From Kingdonia uniflora (Eukaryota > Streptophyta > Magnoliopsida > Ranunculales > Circaeasteraceae): a stretch of DNA of 64,000 nt. The translations under genes and the position numbers were made by a program. Shown here in pieces: positions 11,200 to 21,800 of the stretch (the stretch's first letter is position 1; each line of letters starts with the position of its first letter). Location of the stretch: positions 1 to 64,000 of the forward strand of contig JACGCM010002300.1 in NCBI GenBank assembly GCA_014058105.1. Direction: 5' to 3'. The notes beneath the pieces were generated by a model. That model did no database searches and was not told where the DNA came from. It was given only the letters and a program-made list of their open reading frames with translations.

Positions 11200-12170
11200 C
11201 GATGGTAAGAAGCTCATTGTGATTTACGAGAAGTTGCTGCAAGGCAAGACATGCAAGTATGCTTTGAAGGATGGTTTGATTTATAAGGGCAGTCTATTAT
11301 GTATTCCTGAAGGTGGAGATCATTTGTATTAGATTAGAGAGGCACATTGTTCCCGGGTGACTGATCATTTTAGGGTTGAGAAGACTCTTTGGAATTTGTG
11401 ACGGTATGTCTGTTGGCCGAAGATGCAGGTTGATGTTGCTCGTGTAGTTTGTGGTTGTGTTCTATGCAACACATTGAAGCCTTCCAATCGCAAGTTAGGA
11501 CTGTACTTTCTATTACTAGTTCCTAGCTGACCTTGGGAGAGCATTTTGATGGATTTTATGGGCGGTTTGCCCATGACCAAGTGTAAGAATGACTATTTGT
11601 TTGTGGTGGTAGATCGATTCAGCAAGATGATTATCCTTATTCGATGCCAGAAGACGGTCAGTGGGAAAGGAGCAACGCAATTATTTTTTAGAGACATCTA
11701 GAGGTATTTTAGGCTCCATTCTTCTATTATTTATGATAAGGATAACTGCTTTTTGGGGCATTTCTGGAGACCATTATGGGGGATGATGGACACTAAGCCG
11801 AAGAGAAGTTTTGTCTTTCATCCGTAGATTGACGGACAAACAGAGGTAGTTAATCCCACTTTGGCTCATTTATTACGGGGATTTCATTCTAAGCAGCTTA
11901 AGACTTAGGATAAGAGTTTACCGTGTCTTCAGTTTACGTTTAACCCAGCGATTCATGGTTTCACTTTGAAGTCTCCATTTGAAGTTTTTTTGGGATACTT
12001 GCTTCAAAGCCATTTTGATTTGGCTTTTAGTATTGGCGACAAGATGGTGTTAGGAAATGAGGAGGAGGAACAAGTAGCATTTTATTGAGAGGATAAGCAA
12101 GGTTCATGAGGCGGTTGAAGTACAATTGAAGAAAACTCAAGTGCGGTTATAAGAGGTTGAAGTAATTAAT
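11200..12170 (+). pseudogene. Integrase relic
   Basis: The zinc-binding part (EAHCSRVTDHFRVEKT near 11338, then VCGCVLC near 11450) is followed by the core (SILMDFMGGLP near 11540, FVVVDRFSKM near 11600, DGQTEVVN near 11835) and the start of the C-terminal domain (RISKVHEAVEVQLKKTQVRL near 12090). Several stops. Sequence similarity ends near 12160. Confidence 0.8.
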
Positions 12171-12232
12171 GCTGCAACTTGTGCTATTTTTATATCAAGG
12201 GTATCAGCATTCAACATTAAACATTGCACTTA

Positions 12233-12275
12233 GAGCATCCACAGAAGGGTGTGGGTTGAGTTGAGTTTGCCAACC
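12233..12275 (+). repeat. Left terminal inverted repeat of the Harbinger element
   Basis: GAGCATCCACAGAAGGGTGT followed by GGGTTGAGTTGAGTTTGCC. It pairs imperfectly with the right end. Preceded by TTA. Confidence 0.85.
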
Positions 12276-12378
12276 CACACCCAAACGTCTCCTAACAGGC
12301 ACTGTTTGAGTGTGAGTTCGATGAGCTGACACTACAGGAACTCAACTGAGTGTGGGGAGCTCACACTCAAAAAAATTA

Positions 12379-12466
12379 AGTTTGGCGGTGTTTAGATCAC
12401 CGCGCGGTGTTTTATTTACCGCGCGGTAAAAGGAACACCGCGCAGTGATCTAAACACCTCCAAACT
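12379..12466. repeat. Long hairpin with CCGCGCGG core
   Basis: Arms 12379-12411 and 12434-12466 are 33 bp each with two mismatches. The 22-bp loop itself contains the palindrome TTTACCGCGCGGTAAA. A related hairpin lies at 15740-15812. Located subterminally in the transposon. Confidence 0.85.
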
Positions 12467-12551
12467 CAATTATTTCTCTAGATCATTCCCTGACTCCTCT
12501 CACCCAAACCAAGAAAGCCTAGTATAGAGGAGAACCTCTACGTTTCCCCAA

Positions 12552-14017
12552 ATGGCGAACTCCGGCAGTAGTGGTAATAACTCTACACTGTCAACCCCAT
12601 CCTCCCAAAACCCACCTTCAACACCATTCGCACCCATCATCACAATTCACTCCATACCTCTACCAAAACCCATCGCAATTTCAACCTCAATTCCAATTAC
12701 AGACCCCACCTCCGTTTACTATGTCGTAAGGGGATCCCAGTTATGGACAATATCAAAGTCCATTTACACTATCTCAGTCGAAACCTCAGGCGTTTAGCCC
12801 GTACTATCAACCCTATCCGCTCACTCAACCTCAAGGTTTTCAATTGCCAAATTACTTTCAGAACTATCTATTCCATGGTGAATCTACTCAGCACAGTCAA
12901 AGTGGCACAAATGCGTCAATACCTGTTGAAGCGGTGGCTCCCTAGAAAGAAAAAGGAAAAGGAAGAAAGAAAAGAGCACTCGCAAAACAAAGACCAAGCG
13001 TGCAAGTGTCAGAAAATGCTGAGTTTTTGGACGAGACGGATGATATTGGAATGCATTGGATGGACGCAGACTTTACGTGTCTCGCAAGGACATGGGTAAC
13101 AACTTATATCTAAACAAATGGCCGCACAAAGGGTTTTACTTTCTATCAAAAGGTCAACATTGCATTTAACAAAGACCCTGAGTGCCCCACATGACGATCA
13201 TGTGGGTCGACCAAATCTCAGTGGTATGCCCTTAATGCACAATGTGTGGCGTACAAGGAGATGGTTTCTCAATACAATTTAGGAATAGCAACGAAAAAGC
13301 AGAAGAAGATCGGGTACGTTATAGTTTTCTTTAACTCAATTTCAATTATTTATCGCGGATATACACGTTATTTATTTGTATTGGGTAATTTTGTGAATTG
13401 TAGGAAAATGATGCACACAAAATCTATAAAGGCTTGAATGGCGGCAATGACTTCAAACACCGTGAAGCGTATAAGATTTTGGCGTGGGAACAACGATGGG
13501 CCAACCTAAGGGATGATGGATTGAACCATGCGGTGAATATACCAAGAAATGTGGCCAGGAGAACATCGGACAATTCTTCTCCGGGGAACTCGGTCGGATC
13601 AAACAATCTATCGAAGGACCCCGACGGTCCACCTACACCCCAATCCACGGGCCCAAATTCAGACTTAGATGGCTCGATGTATGAGGGTGGAACCAGGCCC
13701 ATCGGCCAAAAACTCCACAGAAAGAACATTGCATCATAAAAGGCAATTGAGGGTGTTACTGTATCTAGTAGCGGTATCCATGCTCTGCTGGATAAACTAC
13801 GGTTGGATAAGATGAAGCGAAAGAAGAAAAGGAAAGAAGAAGAGCATAAGCAATGCAACACTGATAAGCCAAAATGGATTTGGAGCAAGCAAAGAAAGAT
13901 CACAAAATCATGGAGAAAGACTTGAGTACTCTTTTTGAACATCAATTACAATACTATCTATAAAGGCAAGCTAAGATAATAGAACGTCTGGCCAATAGGG
14001 GCGGACCAGGTACTTGA
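12552..14017 (+). pseudogene. Harbinger ORF1, Myb-like/NAM-associated protein
   Basis: This is the DNA-binding partner that PIF/Harbinger transposases need. It starts MANSGSSGNNSTLS with a Ser/Pro/Thr-rich N-terminus. A basic KKKEKEERKE block near 12945 precedes an acidic segment and the Trp-rich trihelix/Myb-like region (MHWMDADFTCLARTWV near 13050-13100). A likely intron (13314-13403) leads to KHREAYKILAWEQRW near 13455-13500. The RPIGQKLHRK motif near 13700 is typical of this family, and a coiled coil ends at a stop at 14015-14017. Stops and at least two frameshifts make it a pseudogene. Confidence 0.8.
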
Positions 14018-14282
14018 AGCGGTGATGAAATGTAATTTAACTTTGCTGTATATTTGAGTTTTATTTCCAAGAATGTAGTTTACCTTCCAATAATGTAATC
14101 GTCTGAATAATGTACTTTGCTATTGAAGAATGCAATCTTGTTTTCAAAATGTTTATTTCCGATAATATTGTGTTAAAACAAATACAAGATTAATGCAATA
14201 TCAAAAACTTGTTTAATAAACTTCTACGATAAGAAGTATTAAATTATATGAATAACACTAAGATAATACAAGAAATAGAGTA

Positions 14283-15621
14283 CTAGGTTTGAAAATTTCC
14301 CTTCACGGGCCACAAATGCTCGATTAGATCATCATTTAGATCAAAGTGAAGTTCTCGACTTTGAATCCGGTTCATTTTTGATATAAAAGATTATATTATT
14401 CCGCGTTCACGTACAATATCGAACCGTTCTCCGTCGATAGTTGAGGGCTCGGCCGGATCGTAGTCTAAGTATGATGGGAATGTACCTCGTTCCTCTTCGA
14501 CGATCATATTGTACATTATCACGCACGCCTTCATGACATTGCTCAAAACCTGGGGGTCCCACAATTTCACTGGATTTTTTTACAACATTGAATCGAGATT
14601 ATAAAATCCCAAACGCCCGTTCTACATCTTTTCGACAACTTTCTTGTTGTTGAGCAAATAATTTTTGTTTCGCTGTAACTGGATTGGATATGGTTTGGAT
14701 AAGTGTTCCCCATTTGGGGTATATGCCATCCACTAGGTAATACCCAATATCATAAGCTTTCCCAGCAATTGTATAATTGCAAGGCGGGGCGATACCATAG
14801 GCGAGGTCGGTGAAAAGATGTGATTGTTGCATGACATTGATATCATTGTTAGACCCTGGTAACCTAAAAAAAACATGCCAAATCCAAAGGTCGTGTGAAG
14901 CTACCGCTTCAAGAATCAGTGTCGCCTTGGGGTAATGACTAGTAAATTGACTGTGCCAAGCTTTGGGACAATTTTTCCATATCCAATGCATGCAATCAAG
15001 GCTTCCTAACATGCCAGGAAATCCCTGGGACTCTCCAATCGCTTTTAACTTTTTGACGTCGGCCGCGTTTGATGCTCAAAGATATTCCTCGCCAAAAATT
15101 TGTATAACCGCAACACAAAACCTTTTCACACATAACAAGGTTGTGCTTTCTTCTATTCGGATATATTCGTCAAAAAGATCTGCCGCAACACCGTAGCTTA
15201 GGAAACGTAGTGCTGCGACTGCCTTTTGTTACGGTGATAACCCCATAGTACCAGCGTTGTTGGGTTTCTGGACAAAATAATGCTCATGTGCAATGACTGC
15301 ATCGAATAGACGCATAAACATGTCTTTACTCATACGAAAACGTCGCCAAAATTCTCATGGCTCATATGTACAATTCGGCTTGAAGTAGTGTTGTATAATG
15401 TTGTAATGCCCCAATGGGTGATCTCGCTTCTTTCTTTTATCCTTACGGCCCATGACACTCCCGTGATAACTCGAAGTTGCATCCTCAACTACTATGTTTA
15501 CTGCAACTTGGTGCAGAACGCAAACTGTCGCCGCACAATTATAGATAAGATCGTCATCGGAGGACGACGGCGATAAACCTGGAGGATCGGGTATGGATGA
15601 ATCAGATGATGAAGAAGACAT
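14283..15621 (-). pseudogene. PIF/Harbinger DDE transposase
   Basis: Starts MSSSSSDSSIPDPPG at 15621. The longest clean block (15012-14599) contains MLGSLDCMHWIWKNCPKAWH, WHVFFRLPGSNNDINVMQQS, NYTIAGKAYDIGYYLVDGIY and RKDVERAFG: the DDE nuclease core with its Asp, Asp and Glu still encoded. After a frameshift near 14590 the C-terminus continues (LWDPQVLSNVMKACVIMYNM) and ends at 14283. Three internal stops at about 15354, 15230 and 15075 are each one C-to-T step from a Gln or Arg codon. It cuts and pastes the element in active copies; this one is dead. Confidence 0.9.
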
Positions 15622-15739
15622 TTGAGGCTGTGGAGTTGAGAGAAGGGCGCAATACCAGAAGGTAGATGTGTTTCCAATAGAAGAGAGGTGTAAAAATAGA
15701 AGAAATGTAAAACGGGAAGAAGTTGTGGGTCTTTTACCC

Positions 15740-15812
15740 TAGATTTGGCAGTGAAATGAACACCGTGCAGTGTACCTTTTACCGCACGGTGTTTATTTCA
15801 CCGCCAAATCTA
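15740..15812. repeat. Second hairpin of the CACCG(C/T)GC family
   Basis: Arms 15740-15772 and 15780-15812, 33 bp, three mismatches, 7-bp loop. The arms share the CACCGYGC core with the hairpin at 12379-12466 but differ elsewhere. It separates the transposase from the plant-mobile-domain gene. Confidence 0.85.
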
Positions 15813-15906
15813 TGTTTGTATTCCTCAGTGACAATTTTGTTTGAATAGAATTAGGTTATATTCGAATAAAACTGCTCAGTGCCAAATTGTGCAAAATTGT
15901 TAAAAT

Positions 15907-15941
15907 TTATTCGAACAGACAAATAGTCTGTTCGAATAAAC
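15907..15941. repeat. Perfect 15-bp inverted repeat
   Basis: Arms 15907-15921 (TTTATTCGAACAGAC) and 15927-15941 with a 5-nt AAATA loop. The half-motif TTATTCGAACAGAC recurs at about 16019-16032, and related motifs form a tandem array at 41513-41630. Confidence 0.8.
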
Positions 15942-16203
15942 ATTGAAAAAACTCTACCAAAAACCTAAAAACATCACCAAATAGTCTGTAGAAATATAAA
16001 ACACCTTAGTGCAAATTTATTCGAACAGACAAATAGTCAATTTCAACAAAAACTTCAGTCAATTTCAACATTAGATAATAATGGCTAATTAACATTAAAA
16101 ACATCCAAAACGTCGTCTATAAATATATCGTCTACTCATAATTATCTACTTAATCAAAGCACAGCTTCTACATCGTCTAAAAAAACATAAAAAACACCTA
16201 TAT

Positions 16204-18360
16204 CTACTCAGAATCATCTCCAGTACCCCGCCCCCTGTGGCTAGTACTGCCTCCCCTGGTTCGCGGACCAGATCCACGTTGCCTCGCCCTCGCGCCTCCT
16301 CCAGGTGGCAGCGGCACCACCCGTACGTCACGCCCCCTCCTTAGTTGTAGGTCCTGAACGGGACAAAGAAACTTTATAAATATTTTGACAAAATAAATAT
16401 GACATTAAGAAAAAACACCGCAATAAATACATAAATAAATTACTTATATGGGCATATAGCTGATGATCTATACTGTCAATTTGCCTGCGAGCAATAACAA
16501 GCTCTCCCTCCACCTCCTAGAGCCTCTGTGCGTCCCGCGCAGACTCTGCAAGGATGAGTCGCCGCATACCATGGGTCAGGTGCCACAACTCCTTTGTGCC
16601 GTAGGATGAAGACATGGGTGGCGGGTCCCTCAAGCGGCCGATGGGGAGCCTCTCACGCTGCCCTGTCCACTCCATGTGCCACCCCAGGTCTGGCCCCTCT
16701 GCCTCGCCAGGCAAACTGAAGTCCTGGGACAAGCTATGAACCGATACTGACGTAACCACCACGGGTGTAATACCAGCTCTGAGTGCACTCGGTCCGAACA
16801 GATCTAGATTCCCCATCCTCTGGGAATATATCAACATGTGGCCTACCTTCGAAGTTTATTTAGCCTAGTATGAGGCATAAGTCTCTCGCTCCTACCCTAC
16901 CACAAACTGCTCACAGTCAACGAACCCGGCCTGTCTCATCTCATGTAAAGCCGCTGGACTAATATGTGGCGACATGTTAAGCGAAGGATCCAAAAGAATA
17001 CGCACCTCGTTAGTCACCTGCCTCCAACATCTATCCCCCAAATAATATTTGCAGTTTCCGTTTGGTACTTGAAGTGGTATCCTTTTACGGGATAAAAGTT
17101 TTACATTCAGTACGTCCTCTGTCTCAAACACTGTATAATCGAACCAAGGTTCCCATGTGATCGTCTTAATAGTGCGGTGATCAATATGCTATCTGCCTAT
17201 AATAAACAAATTGGCCGCTTGGTCATTTGTTTTCCTCATGTTCCCCCTCTCTCATGCTCTGAGGCGCGGATAGGCCAGGTACTTTACCTCTTCCTTGACT
17301 ATAGGGTGACCAACCCTACAATTCTCGTAGAACCAATACTGCATTTTGGAATAACAAAAAAATAATTATAATTTATATTTAAGACGTTTATTAGAAGATA
17401 TTTGATTTGTAAATGGAAAAAGTGTTAGTGTACCGGAAGAAGTTTCACAAATCCAGTGATGGCACCCCCGGTCGTGACTGCGGTATCCAAACCATGGTAT
17501 AGGGAAGCAAGAATAGCAGAACCCCAGTCCAAATCATTCACGGCCGCGAGATATCCAAGCGGGACGGTGTCGTTGGCCATTTGGAACCACAAATGTCCCA
17601 TCATGAAGAGGATAAAAGCACGAGCAATAGTAATATCATCCTCCCGATTAGCTTCGACGGTCAAGTACATCCTCAAATGTGCAATGCTGACGTTCCCACT
17701 CTTTATCTGGCTGAAATCAATGTTGGGGAGCAATTGCCTCACATTAGATAAAATAGATCATGTGTCATCATATGGCACCTATGTCGGATATCAGCCGATG
17801 GACAATGATGTCAGCATAGTAAAATCGAGGGGAGTGACCCCTATCTCCGCACAAGGGAACAAAAACGTGTGTGTGGTCGGTCACCAACGCTCTGTAAGCG
17901 CCTGAATTAGCCGATTATCCGAATTGCCCAAGCGTATATCCATAAACTGCCCAAAAATATTCATCATGGCGTCCCTTACAACTAGAAGTGTGGTAATATC
18001 CTTCCACACTTTGAATACCATAGTGAATGTGTCGTGCACAAGCATCGAATCCCGATTCTATTCATTGAGGCATTTTGTCAAACACTTGATTTATGGAAAA
18101 AACAATTTCACAATTACACTAAAACTTACCATGAGTTTCTTTCCCGTGTAATAGATGTGACTGACTCCGTCTGGGAGTTGGGTAATACACCTCCGCGGGA
18201 AGTTATTTTCGGTTGGGTTTGGTATATCTTGGGGTTGAACATCTTCAAATTATACCCGTTTTTTCTTCCTTCCGGACCTCGAGCGAATTACAGAACGCTC
18301 AGGATCTCTTGTTCCTCTAAACCCAGGCAGAGTACTAGGGTGTGGGTCTCCCTCTGGCAT
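16204..18360 (-). pseudogene. Plant mobile domain (MAIN-like) protein in transposon
   Basis: Exon 1 starts MPEGDPHPSTLPGFRGTRDP at 18360. The next exon (about 18050-17428) holds DTFTMVFKVWKDIT, then VTPLDFTMLTSLS, REDDITIARAFILFMMGHLW and DWGSAILASLYHGLD. The next (about 17355-16460) has YWFYENCRVGHPIVKEEVKY and VPNGNCKYYLGDRCWRQVTN. The last exon is Arg/Gly-rich and ends at TAG 16204-16206. The block order fits the plant mobile domain, which occurs in host silencing factors and in transposons. At least six in-frame stops, mostly at expected Trp, Arg or Gln codons. Carried inside the Harbinger element. Confidence 0.8.
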
Positions 18361-18548
18361 TTACATTTTGATTTTGTTGGAATTAAAGTTTTTTTACCAA
18401 AGGATTTTTGAGAGAGAGGTAGATGTAAAAAATTAAAAAATAAGTCGAATTCACTTATGAGTTTTACTTACAGATAATGCAGCGGTATTTAGAACCCCGC
18501 GCTGTATTTTAATCTCCTCTAAATTAAAAAAAAAATCACGTTGGCAAA

Positions 18549-18647
18549 CTCACACTGGCTGCTGGGAGAGGTTGAGTTTGAGTTTGAGTTGTGGGTTTGG
18601 TGGGCCAGAACCCACACCCAAACCCACACTCGCTGCTAGAGATGCTC
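18549..18647 (-). repeat. Right terminal inverted repeat of the Harbinger element
   Basis: Read on the minus strand: GAGCATCTCTAGCAGCGAGT, then GTGGGTT-rich sequence and finally GTGTGAGTTTGCC near 18550, matching the GAGTTTGCC at the left. Followed on the + strand by TTA. Confidence 0.8.
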
Positions 18648-18763
18648 TTACTTCACACTCTTTTCTCACTCCTTACTTCTCTTGTTAGTGATTCTCTCTC
18701 TCATACCAAGCAGGGCCTTAATGAGAATTGCATCGCACTCAATTTCTGCTGAACCGAACTAGG

Positions 18764-18765
<2 letters not shown>

Positions 18766-18795
<30 letters not shown>
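18766..18795 (+). repeat. (TC)n microsatellite in RFT1 5' leader
   Basis: About 14 TC units, 16 bp before the RFT1 ATG. CT-rich leaders are common in plant genes. No separate TATA box is clear in the 115 bp between the transposon end and this tract. Confidence 0.8.
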
Positions 18796-18798
<3 letters not shown>

Positions 18799-18811
18799 GG
18801 TTCAAAGTTTC

Positions 18812-21800
18812 ATGATGTCGAAAGAATCGATTCAATCTCGAGGAGGTGTTGACGAGACCAATTTCGGTCGCACATTCAAGTATCTCATGGGTTAGTTACT
18901 TCTCCATCAATCTTATGTAATTTTAGTTTCTGTAAACCCTAATGTTAAATTTGAGTATTTGCACTCATGGGTGATGTGATGATTATTGGTTTTAGAAATT
19001 TGTTTCTGATTGTGTGGGTTTTGATGTAAAATTAGTCTTTATCTTGTTGGATTGTATTTTACTAATTTGGGTGTTGTTTGTATCTCAGCTACGCAGTTCT
19101 TATCGAGGGGGATACCCTTCATCTTCAATTCGTGGATCGTCAGACACTTAACTGAAAAAGATTACGCGGTAATTGTTATTAAACCAAGTAAAGAATTAAT
19201 CTTTTTTATTTATTCATTGTGTTCTTGTGTTTTCATGTTTGTTTTAGATATATGCGGTGCAATTCCAGCTTTTCGTAACATGCATTTTGTTTCTGAGTCG
19301 CGAAGGGTTTAGGCGAGCGTGTTTACGAGCTGACATTAGATGGTAATCCCTTTTTACGTATCTTAATGAACCATGTCGTATTAGTATGCTTTGTGTTAAT
19401 TCTTTGTATTTTTTGGGCAAATATTGTTTTGGGGTACATTTGTTTTGAGGAAATTTCATGGAGACAAAAAAAAAGGCCTTAGGTTATATGGTTGAAAGAA
19501 GGGAATAATAACACGGAATTCTTTCATAATGTTACCAATGCTTCTGAGTGTACACGTTGGATTTCAAGGATTAAGGGAAAGGAGGAGGTTTTGGAGAACA
19601 AGAAGTATATTGGTAGAAGGCGGTGGACTAGTACATTTATCTTATAAAAATAAGTCTTATTCTTCATGCACACCTTGCCAATTCAGAATTTGATAGAATC
19701 CCGTTGGAAACACCAAAGCTTACCAATTTCCAGACAGTTTTTCATTGGCCAATGACAATGGAGTTGAGCTAGGGAGGAACCCTGCCATGACCCTGTATAT
19801 AATAACCCTGTCAATTAGATACAACCTTAACCTCTCTTGCAATTTCACCGTAATGCAAGAACAAAAGACCAAGTCCATCTCAATGTTTAAATTTTAATTA
19901 AAAATGACAACAAAAGGTGAAAATGATAAGGATTGTAATTACGATTATAATACTTTTCATTAATGATTCCAACAAACATTGATGTAAAAGTGCAAAGTAA
20001 ATAGATAAGAATTGATATATCAACATGCAGCTAATCAAAGGTGGATTCCAACTTCAATGTCTTATCACACTGTCTTTTTTGGAATTGCGCTATCCGACTT
20101 GTTTTTGGACCAGCTATCTGATTTTCCATTTGGGTTCTGCACTGAAAGTGCTTATAACTTGGACGCTTTTTAAGAGTTAGACATTAGCATGGGGTTTTAA
20201 GTTTGTTATTCCTTGGGTGGTGCTTCCTGTAGACTTTCCACTTGTCCTTGTATTATGGATAACATGTATTCACACTCTATCCTTTACATGGATAATTTAA
20301 AAATGAAGTTCTTATTGGCTACTTTTCCTTTGTTTGGCTTTGGATCTCTCGTTTATGAAGGATAGTTCTATAGTCTGGGTATTGTAGGCAGTGATAGTGA
20401 AAATACAAGCAAAAGATATGGAGTTTCCTCTATTGTAATGCTAATTCTAGTGTTTCCATGACCACCCAAAGCAGATGGTTATGATCATCTAATTTATGCT
20501 TTTGTCTAAGCACAGATCCTTTAGGCAGGACCATGATTCACGGTTCTGATCTTCATGTGCATCAAGTTGGCTGACATTTGAATCATAAACGGTAAATCCC
20601 ATAGATAATACTCAGACTATAGATTTATCCTTTACATGCAAATCATTGTAAGTGATTTATCTCCTGTGCAGTACTGGTGCATCCGTGGAAGAAAATGCTG
20701 TCAAACTACTGAAAGTAGCCTGGATGACTGTTCCCATTGGAGTAGCTATTACAGTATCAACATGTGCTCTTGTTATCCGATGGCAAGCTCTAAGCATTTC
20801 GGATTCATACTCGCGAGCAATTTTGATTCATGGTATTCAAGTCTCTCCCTTTTACTTTCTCTCAACATAAGTAGACCTAATTGATGCACCATTCGAGAAC
20901 TGAATTCCTGAACACGTTTAGAAATATTTGCATACTTTTGGTTATCTGTCATGATGTTTTGATTATTCCTCAAATTTTTGGTCGATAAATAAGCTAACTT
21001 TGTATGGCAGGAATCGCATGTGTACTGGAGCTATTGGCAGAGCCCTTGTATATTCTTTCTCAGAATTTACTTCTGCTTGAACTGCGATTGATGGTTGAAA
21101 CTGCAGCGACATTTTTGCGATGCATGACAATCTACATCTTTATAGTCAAACAAATAAATATGGTAAAACCTTTATACTGTCATTTTCTATATATGTTTCC
21201 ATGTACTACAAATCTTCAACGCATAAAAATATATCATATTAAAGTCGTGCATCTTTATGATTAATTTAATTTTACTTATTATTTGTTGGATAATTTCCAT
21301 AGTTTTATTTAATTTACTACAAGGGGAATTTGTCGCTCAATTAGTTGATCAATAAATAGATAGATAAATTCTTGCATCTGTATTTGTTTGATGTGGCTGA
21401 AGAGTTATATGACCACATACTATGTAAGCTCGCTTATCCCTTTGCTTGCAGGAAAGAGAGATCATATTCGCATTATCACAGGTTGCTTATGGAGCTACCT
21501 TGTGCATTGGATATTGGGGCTATTTTCTTATATTCCGTAGAGTTAGAAGATCTTTTCTTTTCCCTTTCAGGTATGTCGTCTCACCACTGTATCATTCATC
21601 TTTGAAGATTAGATATGAATTGGCCTTATATAATAAAGCAATATAGATATACCTACTATGTTATATATATTTTGGATAATGTACATACTTAAAGAGTTTT
21701 CATCACCTCCCTTTTAGAATTTAGGTTTGCGAAGATGCAACTTTTTTGTTTGGCTCGACTAGAATCGATCAGAAAAATGGGAATGGGAGTGCGCAATTAT

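Larger units (their letters stand above)
8279..12170 (+). mobile_element. Second decayed Ty3/gypsy element, gag-pol
   Basis: gag, protease, reverse transcriptase, RNase H and integrase relics follow in the standard Ty3 order on the + strand. The proteins differ clearly from the family at both window edges, so this is another lineage. No complete LTR is visible on either side. The right side stops 60 bp before the Harbinger element. Many stops replace Gln, Arg or Trp codons. Confidence 0.85.
12233..18647. mobile_element. PIF/Harbinger-type DNA transposon, 6.4 kb, decayed
   Basis: Flanked by the 3-bp target duplication TTA (12230-12232 and 18648-18650), the hallmark of PIF/Harbinger. Both ends start GAGCATC and continue into GTGTGGGTT-rich inverted repeats. 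Inside are three genes: Myb-like ORF1 (+), DDE transposase (-) and a plant-mobile-domain protein (-). The first two are standard for the superfamily. The third lies 290 bp from the right end, so it appears to be internal cargo. All three genes carry stop codons, so the copy is inactive. It sits about 165 bp upstream of the RFT1 ATG. Confidence 0.9.

Noticed and set aside
12379..12466. Hairpin as a rho-independent terminator or a microRNA gene
   Set aside because: Eukaryotic context, no T-run logic, and the arms are nearly perfect and transposon-internal. A small-RNA source is possible but not shown, so it is reported only as a repeat.
13424..13945. 173-aa minus-strand open frame
   Set aside because: It is a shadow of the Harbinger ORF1, which reads on the other strand with family motifs.
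17456..17905. 149-aa + strand open frame
   Set aside because: Antisense shadow of the plant-mobile-domain gene.
16204..18360. Plant-mobile-domain gene as an active host gene
   Set aside because: Several in-frame stops, and it lies inside transposon ends.
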